From Kitasatospora indigofera (GTDB lineage: Bacteria > Actinomycetota > Actinomycetes > Streptomycetales > Streptomycetaceae), in assembly GCF_014655955.1 (NCBI RefSeq), contig NZ_BNBO01000002.1, positions 248,001 through 312,000 of the forward strand: a stretch of 64,000 bases of DNA. Reading direction: 5' to 3'. The notes under the pieces are model-generated. The model saw only the letters and a list, made by a program, of their open reading frames with translations. It was not told the DNA's origin and did not search any database. Both the position numbers and the translations under genes were made by a program. Shown here piece by piece: positions 35,105-43,595 of this stretch (positions are counted from its first letter, which is position 1; the number at the start of each line of letters is the position of its first letter).

Positions 35105-37858
35105 GTGGCTACGCAGAGTACGGGTAAGGGCGCGACGGGTGGCGACGGGGCCGGCCCGCGGCCCCGGCTGATGCTGCTCGACGGGCATTCGATGGCCTAC
35201 CGGGCCTTCTACGCACTGCCCGTGGAGAACTTCAACACCTCCACCGGCCAGCCCACCAACGCGGTGTACGGCTTCGCCTCGATGCTCGCCAACACCGTGC
35301 GGGACGAGCAGCCGACCCACCTCGCGGTCGCCTTCGACCTCTCCCGGCAGACCTTCCGCTCGGCGGAGTTCCCCGACTACAAGGCCAACCGGGCCAAGAC
35401 GCCGGACGAGTTCAAGAGCCAGGTCGGCCTGATCGGCGAACTGCTCGACGCGATGAACGTCCCCCGGATGACGGTCGAGAACTTCGAGGCCGACGACATC
35501 ATCGCCACCCTCGCCACCGCCGCCGCGGCCGAGGGCTTCGACGTCGACATCGTCACCGGCGACCGGGACTCCCTCCAGCTGGTGAGCGAGCGGGTCACCG
35601 TGCTCTACCCCACCAAGGGCGTCTCCGAGCTGACCCGCTACACCCCGGAGAAGGTCGCCGAGAAGTACGGCGTCACCCCCACCCAGTACCCCGACCTCGC
35701 GGCCCTGCGCGGCGACCCGTCGGACAACCTGCCCGGCATCCCCGGCGTCGGCGAGAAGACCGCCGCGAAGTGGGTCAACCAGTTCGGTTCCTTCGACGAG
35801 CTGATCGCCAACGCCGACCAGGTCAAGGGGAAGATCGGCGAGAAGCTCCGCGAGCACCTCGACTCGGTCAAGCGCAACCGCGTCCTCACCGAGCTGGTCC
35901 GTGACGTCGAACTCCCGCTCACCGTCGCCGACCTGCACCGCACCGCCTTCGACCGGGAGGCCGTCGGCCAGCTGATGGAGTCGCTGGAGTTCCGCAACAG
36001 CAACTTCCGCGACCGGATCTTCGGCATCGACCCCGGGGCCGCGCAGGAGAGCGCCGAGGCCGAGGTCGCCCCCGGCATCGAGGTCGACGGCGACCTGCTC
36101 ACCGAGCCCGGCGCCCTGGCCGGCTGGCTCGCCGAGCACGCCGCCGGCGCCACCGACCCCGTCGCGCTGGCCGCCGTCTACACCTGGGGCCAGGGCGAGG
36201 GCAGCGTCCAGGAGGTCGCGCTGGCCGCCGGCGAGGCCGCCGCCTGGTTCGACCCGGCCGCCCTCGGCGAGCAGGACGACACCGCCTTCACCGCCTGGCT
36301 GGCCGACCCGCTGCGCCCCAAGGCCCTGCACATCGCCAAGCAGGTGATGCGGGCCTTCGCCGAGCAGGGCTGGCAGGTCGCGGGCGTGGTCGCCGACACC
36401 GCCCTCGCCGCCTACCTGGAGAAGCCCGGCCGGCGCACCTTCACCCTGGAGGTGCTCGCCGAGGAGTACCTCTCCCGCTCGCTGGCCCCCGCGGCCGCCG
36501 CCGAGAGCGGCCAGCTCAGCTTCGACGCGCCGGAGGAGGACAGCACCGCCGGCGCCCGCGCGCTGATGGTCCAGGCCCGGACGGTGCTCGACCTCGCCGC
36601 GCTCTTCGAGCCCCGCCTCGCCGCGGCCGGCGCCACCGAGCTGCTCCGCGACATGGAGCTGCCGATCGCCGCTCTGCTCGCCCGGATGGAGCGCACCGGC
36701 ATCGCCGCCGACCGGGCCTGGCTGACCGGCCTGGAGTCGCAGTTCGCCACCGAGATCCAGCGCGTGGTGGAGGAGGCGCACGCCGCCGCCGGCCACGAGT
36801 TCAACCTCGGCTCGCCCAAGCAGCTGCAGGAGATCCTCTTCGGCGAGCTGGCGCTGCCCAAGACCAAGAAGATCAAGACCGGGTACACGACCGACGCCGA
36901 CGCCCTCGGCTGGCTGGCCACCCAGACCGACAACGAGCTGCCGGTCATCCTGCTGCGCCACCGCGACCAGGCCAAGCTGCGCACCACGGTGGAGGGCCTG
37001 CTCAAGACGGTCTCCCCGCAGGGCCGGATCCACACCACCTTCAACCAGATGGTCGCCGCCACCGGCCGGCTCTCCTCGCAGGACCCGAACCTGCAGAACA
37101 TCCCGGTCCGCACCGAGGAGGGCCGCGCGATCCGCCGGGCCTTCGTCGTCGGCGAGGGCTTCGAGTCGCTGCTCACCGCCGACTACTCCCAGATCGAGCT
37201 GCGCATCATGGCGCACCTCTCCGAGGACGAGGCCCTGCTGGAGGCCTTCGCCGGCGGCGAGGACCTGCACACCACGGTCGCCTCGCAGGTCTTCGGCGTC
37301 GAGCCGGGCGCGGTGGACGCCGAGATGCGCCGCAAGATCAAGGCGATGTCCTACGGCCTGGCGTACGGCCTCTCCGCGTACGGGCTGTCCCAGCAGCTCG
37401 GGATCAAGCCCGGCGAGGCGCAGGGCCTGATGGACACCTACTTCGAGCGGTTCGGCGGGGTCCGGGAGTACCTGCACCGGGTGGTGGAGGAGGCCCGCGC
37501 GACCGGTTACACCGAGACCCTGCTGGGGCGCCGCCGGCACCTGCCCGACCTGAACAGCGACAACCGCCAGCGCCGCGAGATGGCCGAGCGGATGGCGCTG
37601 AACGCCCCGATCCAGGGTTCGGCCGCCGACATCGTCAAGATCGCGATGCTGAAGGTGGACGACGCGCTGCGGGAGGCCGGGCTGGCCTCCCGGATGCTGC
37701 TGCAGGTGCACGACGAAATCGTCCTGGAGCTGGCCCCCGGGGAGCGGGAGCGGGTGGAGGCGATCGTCCGCGAGCAGATGGCCGGCGCGTACCCGCTGCG
37801 GGCCCCGCTGGACGTCTCGGTGGGCGTCGGCCCGAACTGGGAGAGCGCCGCGCACTGA
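35105..37858 (+). CDS. polA: DNA polymerase I
   Basis: 917 residues. N-terminal 5'-3' exonuclease (LLDGHSMAYRAFYALP, FEADDIIATLA, VTGDRDSLQLV, ALRGDPSDNLPGIPGVGEKTA); middle 3'-5' exonuclease fold that lacks the DxE motif (it reads DPVALAAVYTW at the usual place), as in other actinobacteria, so no proofreading is expected; C-terminal polymerase A with motif A (ADYSQIELRIMAHLS), motif B (RRKIKAMSYGLAYGLSAYGL) and motif C (LQVHDEIVLE). Acts in Okazaki fragment processing and repair. GTG start at 35105. A terminator follows at 37907-37942. Confidence 0.97.
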   Translation: MATQSTGKGATGGDGAGPRPRLMLLDGHSMAYRAFYALPVENFNTSTGQPTNAVYGFASMLANTVRDEQPTHLAVAFDLSRQTFRSAEFPDYKANRAKTPDEFKSQVGLIGELLDAMNVPRMTVENFEADDIIATLATAAAAEGFDVDIVTGDRDSLQLVSERVTVLYPTKGVSELTRYTPEKVAEKYGVTPTQYPDLAALRGDPSDNLPGIPGVGEKTAAKWVNQFGSFDELIANADQVKGKIGEKLREHLDSVKRNRVLTELVRDVELPLTVADLHRTAFDREAVGQLMESLEFRNSNFRDRIFGIDPGAAQESAEAEVAPGIEVDGDLLTEPGALAGWLAEHAAGATDPVALAAVYTWGQGEGSVQEVALAAGEAAAWFDPAALGEQDDTAFTAWLADPLRPKALHIAKQVMRAFAEQGWQVAGVVADTALAAYLEKPGRRTFTLEVLAEEYLSRSLAPAAAAESGQLSFDAPEEDSTAGARALMVQARTVLDLAALFEPRLAAAGATELLRDMELPIAALLARMERTGIAADRAWLTGLESQFATEIQRVVEEAHAAAGHEFNLGSPKQLQEILFGELALPKTKKIKTGYTTDADALGWLATQTDNELPVILLRHRDQAKLRTTVEGLLKTVSPQGRIHTTFNQMVAATGRLSSQDPNLQNIPVRTEEGRAIRRAFVVGEGFESLLTADYSQIELRIMAHLSEDEALLEAFAGGEDLHTTVASQVFGVEPGAVDAEMRRKIKAMSYGLAYGLSAYGLSQQLGIKPGEAQGLMDTYFERFGGVREYLHRVVEEARATGYTETLLGRRRHLPDLNSDNRQRREMAERMALNAPIQGSAADIVKIAMLKVDDALREAGLASRMLLQVHDEIVLELAPGERERVEAIVREQMAGAYPLRAPLDVSVGVGPNWESAAH

Positions 37859-37906
37859 CCGGCCGCCCCGGCCGTCGAGCCCGGGTGAACCGCGCACCTG
37901 TGCGCC

Positions 37907-37942
37907 ACCGCCCCGTCCCCGGATCGCCGGGGGCGGGGCGGT
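37907..37942 (+). terminator. Terminator of polA
   Basis: 16-bp inverted repeat (37907-37922 and 37927-37942) with one G-U pair and a 4-nt ATCG loop, 49 bases after the polA stop. Confidence 0.75.
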
Positions 37943-37968
37943 GTGCTGTCCGAAGACGCTTCTGAAAT

Positions 37969-38013
37969 CTCTTGCAGCAACTTTCTGAAAAACATTTCAC
38001 CAAACCGTTGACG
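37969..38013 (+). promoter_or_regulatory. AT-rich promoter region with two dyads before the DinB gene
   Basis: An unusually AT-rich island for this genome holds TTGCAGCAA (37972-37980) and TTTCTGAAA (37982-37990), two adjacent odd-centre palindromes, then TTGACG (38008-38013), a good -35 box. Adjacent TTGC/GCAA and TTTC/GAAA elements recall LacI-family (MalR-type) operators of Streptomyces amylase promoters. No -10 box is obvious. Confidence 0.4.
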
Positions 38014-38182
38014 CCGGTGCGCCCAAACGTGAAGGGTCGTCCCGGGCACTCCACCCCGGCACCGCACCCGACACCGACAGGGCGCCGCACCCGACACCGA
38101 CATCGGGCACCGCACCCGCCGGGCCGGGGCCGGCCGGGACCGGAGGGGCCCCACCCACCACCCGTACCGAAAGGCGCCACCC

Positions 38183-38770
38183 ATGCCCGGACTCGCACCG
38201 CCGGTCGCCGACGAGCGCACAGCGCTGCTCGCCTTCCTCACCCAGCAGCGCCAGTTGCTGCGCGTCACCGCGCACGGCCTCACCGAGGAGCAGGGGTGGG
38301 CCACCCCGTCCGCCAGCGAGCTGAGCATCGCCGGTCTGATCAAGCACGCCGCGCGCTGCGAGCGCGGCTGGACGAAGCTCGTCCTGGGGCTCTCCACCGC
38401 CCCGCAGCGCACGGCCGAGGAGTCGGACGCCCCCGAGTTCCTGCCCGCGCCCGGCGAGACCCTGGCGGGCCTGCTGGCCGACTACGAGCTGGCGACCGCG
38501 GAGACCGACGCGGCCGTCGCAGGCATCGCCGACCTGGGCCGGGGCGTCCCCGTCCCGCGGGGCGTGCCGTGGTTCCCCGCCGAGGTGGAGGAGTGGTCGG
38601 TGCGATGGGTGCTGCTGCACCTGATCGAGGAGACCGCGCGGCACGGCGGCCACGCCGACATCATCCGCGAGACCCTGGACGGCGCCACGCTGTACCCGCT
38701 GATCGCGGCGGCCGAGCGGTGGCCCGACCCCTGGTTCGACCCGTGGGAGCCCGCCACCCCCGCCGGCTGA
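38183..38770 (+). CDS. DinB-family protein (DUF664 type)
   Basis: 195 residues, a four-helix DinB/YfiT fold: LLAFLTQQRQLLRVTAHGLTEEQ, LSIAGLIKHAARCERGW, and HLIEETARHGGHADIIRETLDGA, which supplies three metal-binding His residues (in IKH and ARHGGH). Members are mycothiol- or bacillithiol-linked transferases or metal-dependent enzymes; the exact reaction is unknown. It is single, preceded by a long upstream region with AT-rich operators. Confidence 0.85.
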   Translation: MPGLAPPVADERTALLAFLTQQRQLLRVTAHGLTEEQGWATPSASELSIAGLIKHAARCERGWTKLVLGLSTAPQRTAEESDAPEFLPAPGETLAGLLADYELATAETDAAVAGIADLGRGVPVPRGVPWFPAEVEEWSVRWVLLHLIEETARHGGHADIIRETLDGATLYPLIAAAERWPDPWFDPWEPATPAG

Positions 38771-38960
38771 GGCCGGCGGACCGTCAGGGGCCGTGCCTCC
38801 CCGCCGGGTGAACGGGGGTCGTCCCGCGGGGGGCGGCCCACCACCGCGGACGGTTCGGCTCCCGGGCGGTGATCACCCGGCGCGGGGCAGGCAGTAGGCT
38901 CCGGCCGGTCCCGCGTGCGCACCGGGTGCGGCGGGTGGTCATGGTCGGAGGCGGGACGGT

Positions 38961-39605
38961 ATGTCCGGGCTGGGCGAGGACGGGCGCAACGAGGACCGGT
39001 CGGACGGGGCCGGGCCGGCCGGCCCCGGGCGGGTGAGGGCGGGGCTGCGCGGACGGCGGGCCCGGTGGGTGGCGGCGGGCGCCGTGGCGGTGGCGCTCCT
39101 GCTGACCGGCGGAGCCGCCTGGGCGCTGGCCGGCCAGGAATCGCCGGCCGCGCCCGCGGCCGCCCGGCCGTCCGCCTCGACGGCCCCGCCGCAGGCGACG
39201 CCGTCCGGCCCACCGTCCGGTACTGCGCCGGGAGCGCCGTCCGCAACCCCGTCGGGAGCGCCGTCCGCGAGCCCGTCGGCGACGCCCGCGGTGACACCCC
39301 CGGCCGGGCCGCCGTCCGGGCCGGGCCCGGCCGCGGCCCCGGCCGCCACGCGTCCGGCGGCCGCCCCGGCCGTCACCAGGAGCCCGTCCCCGAAGGGCGG
39401 CGCGACGACCCGTCGGCCGGACCCGACCACCGTCTCCCCGCAGCCCTGCGGGACCACCTGCGGCACCGGCCACGCGGTCGAGAACCCCGACTGCGTCCGC
39501 AGCCCGGCGACCGGCCAGATCCTGACCTGCGACAAGGTGCAGACCGGCACCCCGCTGCCCAGGCCGTCGGCATCGGCGGCCACCCCCGGCAACCTGCCGG
39601 GCTGA
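38961..39605 (+). CDS. Hypothetical secreted/membrane-anchored protein with Pro/Ala-rich stalk
   Basis: 214 residues. A cytoplasmic basic start, one membrane helix (WVAAGAVAVALLLTGGAAWALA, about 34-55), a long Ala/Pro/Ser/Thr stalk, and a short C-terminal part with four cysteines (QPCGTTCGTGHAVENPDC...LTCDKV) that probably forms two disulfides outside the cell. ATG at 38961 with GGAGG upstream. No family recognised. Confidence 0.6.
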   Translation: MSGLGEDGRNEDRSDGAGPAGPGRVRAGLRGRRARWVAAGAVAVALLLTGGAAWALAGQESPAAPAAARPSASTAPPQATPSGPPSGTAPGAPSATPSGAPSASPSATPAVTPPAGPPSGPGPAAAPAATRPAAAPAVTRSPSPKGGATTRRPDPTTVSPQPCGTTCGTGHAVENPDCVRSPATGQILTCDKVQTGTPLPRPSASAATPGNLPG

Positions 39606-39650
39606 CGCCGGGGGTGACGGCCCGTCGGCCCGGTCGCCGCCGGCCGGGCG

Positions 39651-42269
39651 TCAGGTGCGCGGGTTGAGCCGCCTGGTGGGCTCGGCGGCGGTCGGGTCCT
39701 CCGGCCACGGGTGGCGCGGGTAGCGGCCGCGCAGCTCGGCGCGCACGGCGCGGTACCCCTCCCGCCAGAAGGAGGCGAGGTCGCCGGTGACGGCGGCGGG
39801 CCGGCCGGCCGGCGAGAGCAGGTGGACGGTGAGCGGGGCCCGCCCGCCGGCCAGCGCCGGGGCGGCGGCCCAGCCGAACAACTCCTGCAGTTTGACGGCC
39901 AGGACGGGCCGGTCCCCGGTGTAGTCGACCCGGATCCGGGAGCCGGAGGGCACCGTGATCCGCTCCGGGGCCAGCTCGTCGAGCCGCCCGGCCTCGCCGG
40001 TCGCCCAGGGCAGCAGGCGCTGCAGGGCGGCGGCGGTGTCGATCCGCTCCAGGGCGGAGCGCCGGCGGGCCCGGGAGAGTTCGGGTTCCAGCCAGTCCCC
40101 GGCCGCGGCCAGCAGCGCCTGGTCGCCGACGTCGGGCCAGGGCGCGCCCAGGGTGCGGTGCAGGAACCCGAGCCGCTCGCGCAGTGCCACCGCCGCCGGC
40201 GGCCAGCTCAGCAGCTCGCCGACGCCCTCGCGGGCGAGCCCGTCCAGCAGGGCGGCCCGGACCAGCGCCGGGTCGGGGGCGGACAGCGGCGCGGAGGCGA
40301 GTTCCAGCGCGCCGAGCGACTCGACCCGGCGGGCCGTCAGTTCGCCGCGCCGGCCGCCGGGCGGTATCGCCCAGCGGACTTCGGCCCGGCCGGCCAGCAG
40401 CGGCGCGCCGGCCAGCCGGGCGGTCTCCTCGTCCAGCGCGGCGGCGTGCAGGATCCGGGCCGAGGGGGCGCCGGCGGGCCGGTCGGCGACCGCGACGGCG
40501 AGCCAGGGCAGGCCGGTCAGGGCGGTGCCGGGGGCGGTCTCGGCGGCGGTGCCCGAGGCCATCAGGTACGGGCTGCGGGCGCCGGGCTCGGGCTTCTCCA
40601 CCCGGGCGCGGGCGATCCGTTCGGGGAAGGCCAGCGCGACCACCAGCCCGGCCGCGGAGGCGTCCGGCAGCGCCGTGGCGGGCGTCTCGTCCAGGCTCCG
40701 GCGCAGTCGGCGGGACTCCTCGCGCCACCGGCCGGCGTAGGGGTCGTGGCCGCCGCGGACGCTGCGCCAGACGGCGCCGAGGTCGTCCCCGAGCGCGCGC
40801 GGCGGCTCCTCGGAGAGCAGGGCGACGAGTTCGGCGGCCCGCCGGGAGCCGACCAGCCGGGCGCCGTCGAGCAGCGCCCGGGCCAGGCGCGGGTGCAGGC
40901 CGGTGCGGGCGATCCGGGTGCCGCGGGGGGTGGCCCGGCCCTGCTCGTCGACGGCGCCGAGGGCCTGCAGGGTCTGCCGGGCGGCGGCCATCGCCCCGGC
41001 GGGGGGCCGGTCGGGCAGGGCGAGGCCGTGCGCGTCCGGGTCGCCCCAGCAGGCGGCCTGGAGGGCGAAGGAGGTGAGGTCGGCGAGGGCGATCTCGGGG
41101 GTGGGGAACGGCGCGGCGAGGGCGTCCTCGGCCTGTTGCCAGCAGCGGTGGACGACTCCGGGCGCCTCGCGGCCGGCCCGGCCGGCCCGCTGGCGGGCGG
41201 CGGCCAGCGAGGCCCGGACGGTCACCAGTGCGGAGAGTCCGCGGGCGTGGTCGGTGCGTGGTTCGCGGGCGAGCCCGGAGTCGACCACGATCCGCACCCC
41301 GGGCACGGTCAGCGAGGACTCGGCGACCGAGGTGGCCAGGATGACCCGGCGGCCGGCGCCGGCGGTGAGGGCGGCGTCCTGGACGGCCTGCGGCGCGCGG
41401 CCGTGCAGTTGGAGCACCTCGGCGGGGACGCCGGCGAGCAGCCCGGCGACCCGGGCGATCTCCCCCACGCCGGGCAGGAAGCAGAGCAGGTCCCCGTCCC
41501 GCTCCCCGAGGGCGCGGCGGACGGTGGCGGCCACGTGTTCGAGCAGCAGGGGGTCCGTTCGGGTGCCCTGCGGGGGGCGCACGGCGCGTGGCGGGGGCGC
41601 CTGGAGGATCTCGACGGCGTGCGAGGTGCCGTGCGCCTCGACCACCGGCGCGGCGCCGCGCTCGTCGCCGAGCAGCCGCGCCCAGGCGTCGGTGTCGGAG
41701 GTGGCGGAGGCGCAGAGCACCCGCAGCTCCGGCCGCAGGGTGGCCCGGACGTCCAGCAGGAAGGCCAGCGCGGTGTCCGCGTCCAGGTGCCGTTCGTGGC
41801 ACTCGTCCAGGACCACGGTGTCCACGCCGGCCAGTTCGGGGTCGCGCTGGAGCCGCTGCAGCAGCACGCCGGTGGTGACCACCTCGACCACGGTGTCCGG
41901 CCCGGCCCGCCGCTCGCCGCGGATGGTGTACCCGACGCGGCCGCCGGGCTGCTCGCCGAGCAGCCAGGCCATCCGGCGGGCGGCCGCCCGGACGGCCAGC
42001 CGGCGCGGCTCGGCCACCAGCACCCGGTGGCCCGGCCCGGGCAGTTCGGGCACCAGCCCGGCCAGCGCGAGCGGTACCAGGGTGGTCTTGCCGGTGCCGG
42101 GCGGGGCCGCGAGCACGGCGGCGCCGCCGTGCTCGGCCAGCGCCCGCTGCAGGGCGGGGACGGCCGCGCGGACCGGCAGGTCGAGCCAGGCGGGGTTCAG
42201 CGGCGCCGGGGAGCCGGCGCCCGGGGGCCGCGGGCCGGTGGTGGCGGGGGCCGAGGCGTCGTCCGTCAC
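39651..42269 (-). CDS. hrpB: ATP-dependent RNA helicase HrpB
   Basis: 872 residues. DEAH-box helicase: Walker A APPGTGKTT, DECHERHLD, CASATSD, then GRAGREAPGVVHRCW in the second RecA domain, a HA2 region, and the HrpB-specific C-terminal domain (LLSPAGRPAAVTGDLASFWREGYRAVRAELRGRYPRHPWPEDP). An RNA or RNA-DNA helicase whose cell role in streptomycetes is not known. GTG start lies 7 bases after the methyltransferase stop, so the two are co-transcribed. Confidence 0.93.
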   Translation of the reverse strand: MTDDASAPATTGPRPPGAGSPAPLNPAWLDLPVRAAVPALQRALAEHGGAAVLAAPPGTGKTTLVPLALAGLVPELPGPGHRVLVAEPRRLAVRAAARRMAWLLGEQPGGRVGYTIRGERRAGPDTVVEVVTTGVLLQRLQRDPELAGVDTVVLDECHERHLDADTALAFLLDVRATLRPELRVLCASATSDTDAWARLLGDERGAAPVVEAHGTSHAVEILQAPPPRAVRPPQGTRTDPLLLEHVAATVRRALGERDGDLLCFLPGVGEIARVAGLLAGVPAEVLQLHGRAPQAVQDAALTAGAGRRVILATSVAESSLTVPGVRIVVDSGLAREPRTDHARGLSALVTVRASLAAARQRAGRAGREAPGVVHRCWQQAEDALAAPFPTPEIALADLTSFALQAACWGDPDAHGLALPDRPPAGAMAAARQTLQALGAVDEQGRATPRGTRIARTGLHPRLARALLDGARLVGSRRAAELVALLSEEPPRALGDDLGAVWRSVRGGHDPYAGRWREESRRLRRSLDETPATALPDASAAGLVVALAFPERIARARVEKPEPGARSPYLMASGTAAETAPGTALTGLPWLAVAVADRPAGAPSARILHAAALDEETARLAGAPLLAGRAEVRWAIPPGGRRGELTARRVESLGALELASAPLSAPDPALVRAALLDGLAREGVGELLSWPPAAVALRERLGFLHRTLGAPWPDVGDQALLAAAGDWLEPELSRARRRSALERIDTAAALQRLLPWATGEAGRLDELAPERITVPSGSRIRVDYTGDRPVLAVKLQELFGWAAAPALAGGRAPLTVHLLSPAGRPAAVTGDLASFWREGYRAVRAELRGRYPRHPWPEDPTAAEPTRRLNPRT

Positions 42270-42276
42270 GGCCGGG

Positions 42277-43140
42277 TCAGTCCCGCTGCGAGACGAAGAT
42301 CGCGGTGCCGGGGAAGAGCCGGCCGCGCAGCGGGCTCCAGCCGCCCCACTCCTGCTCGTGGCCCTCGGGCCACTCGGGCTCGACCAGGTCGAGCAGCCGG
42401 AACCCGGCTCCGGTCAGCTCCCGCACCCGGTCGCCGAGGGTGCGGTGGTGCTCGACGTAGGTGGCGCGGCCCTGCTCGTCCTGCTCGACGTACGGGGTGC
42501 GGTCGAAGTACGAGGCGGTGGCGGTCAGCCCTTCGACGCCGGGCTCGTCGGGGAAGGCCCAGCGGATCGGGTGGGTGACCGAGAAGACCCAGCGCCCGCC
42601 GGGCCGCAGCACCCGGTGGACCTCGCGCATCAGCCCCTCGGTGTCGGCGCTGAAGGGCACCGCGCCGTAGGCCGAGCAGGCCAGGTCGAAGGAGCCGTCC
42701 GCGAACGGCAGCACGGCCGCGTCGGCCTGCACGACGGGGACGACCGGGCCGCCGCGCCCGAGGTCGATCCGCCGGGAGTGCTGGAGCTGGCGGTAGGAGA
42801 TGTCCAGCGCGACCGGCCGGGCGCCGCGGGCGGCGAGCCAGCGCGAGCACTGCGCGGCGCCCGCACCGATTTCCAGGATGTCGGCGCCCTTCCAGGAGGC
42901 GGGGTCGCCGAGCAGCCGCGCCTCGCCCTCGTCGAGGCCCTCGGGGCACCAGGTGAACCGGTCGTCGCCGAGGAACTCGCCGTGCTCGTCCTGGTATTCG
43001 TCCGCGTTGCGGTCCCACCAGTGCCGGCTGGCCCGGCTGCTCTCGCCGGCCTCGGCGGACCGCCGGAGGGCGTCGTCGTCGTCCTCGTCCGGCAGCGTTC
43101 CGGGCGCCGGTTCGAGCAGAGGATCAGGGGTGGTGGCCAA
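42277..43140 (-). CDS. SAM-dependent methyltransferase (class I)
   Basis: About 287 residues. SAM-binding motif ILEIGAGAAQCSRWLAARGA, then ALDISYRQLQHSRR, ADAAVLPFADGSFDLACSAYGAVPFS, and VLRPGGRWVFSVTHPIRWAF. Acceptor unknown. Start is uncertain: the TTG at 43140 (LATTPDP) is used, but it lacks a ribosome binding site; an extended frame reaches 43266. The coding core from about 43060 is safe. Followed closely by hrpB. Confidence 0.85.
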   Translation of the reverse strand: MATTPDPLLEPAPGTLPDEDDDDALRRSAEAGESSRASRHWWDRNADEYQDEHGEFLGDDRFTWCPEGLDEGEARLLGDPASWKGADILEIGAGAAQCSRWLAARGARPVALDISYRQLQHSRRIDLGRGGPVVPVVQADAAVLPFADGSFDLACSAYGAVPFSADTEGLMREVHRVLRPGGRWVFSVTHPIRWAFPDEPGVEGLTATASYFDRTPYVEQDEQGRATYVEHHRTLGDRVRELTGAGFRLLDLVEPEWPEGHEQEWGGWSPLRGRLFPGTAIFVSQRD

Positions 43141-43595
43141 GGTGGTAGTGCCCGTCGCGTAGGGTGTCGTCTGCGGAAAGCGCCGCTGCTCCAGAACTGT
43201 TCCGTACAGGTCAGGTCGGGAGTGGTGGCATCCGGGGAGCGGGCCCCTGCGGCTGCCACCCTGCACACCGGCTCAGGCCGGGGTGTTCGGGGCTTGGTTG
43301 CGAGGATATGGCCTGATCCACACCGGCCTCCACCGTCTCGCCTTCGTTGGCGTTGACCGTGCCTGGCTGTCCCCGTATGCTACAAGTTGCGCTGCGGGCC
43401 TGCGCGCCTCGGACGGAGCAGGTCGCGCTCGCATCTGTCGAAGACCCCACGGTCGCAAGACGGACACCGGTTCTCGGATTTTCGGGAAACACCGGTGCGC
43501 CGTGCCTTTGGCTGTCCGGCTTTCGGTGGGAGCGATACGGGCCCTCCGCGTGGCATTACCTACGACTTCATGTCCGTACCGGAGCCCTTTTCCTA
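43141..43595. other. Intergenic region between the methyltransferase and rpsA
   Basis: 455 bp without a convincing gene. It holds the rpsA promoter and its long 5' leader; the left part may hold the promoter of the minus-strand methyltransferase. Short frames here (for example minus-strand 43211-43492) lack ribosome binding sites or conserved features. Confidence 0.6.
43353..43381 (+). promoter_or_regulatory. Housekeeping promoter of rpsA
   Basis: TTGACC (43353-43358), 17-bp spacer, TATGCT (43376-43381): a near-consensus HrdB-type promoter. Transcription should begin near 43388, giving a leader of about 208 nt before the rpsA ATG. Confidence 0.8.

Noticed and set aside
34973-37897. A minus-strand frame of 974 codons opposite polA
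   Set aside because: Exact antisense shadow of polA; polA has full motifs and normal codon bias.
43211-43492. Minus-strand frame of 93 codons before rpsA
   Set aside because: Lies across the rpsA promoter, has no ribosome binding site and no recognisable domain.
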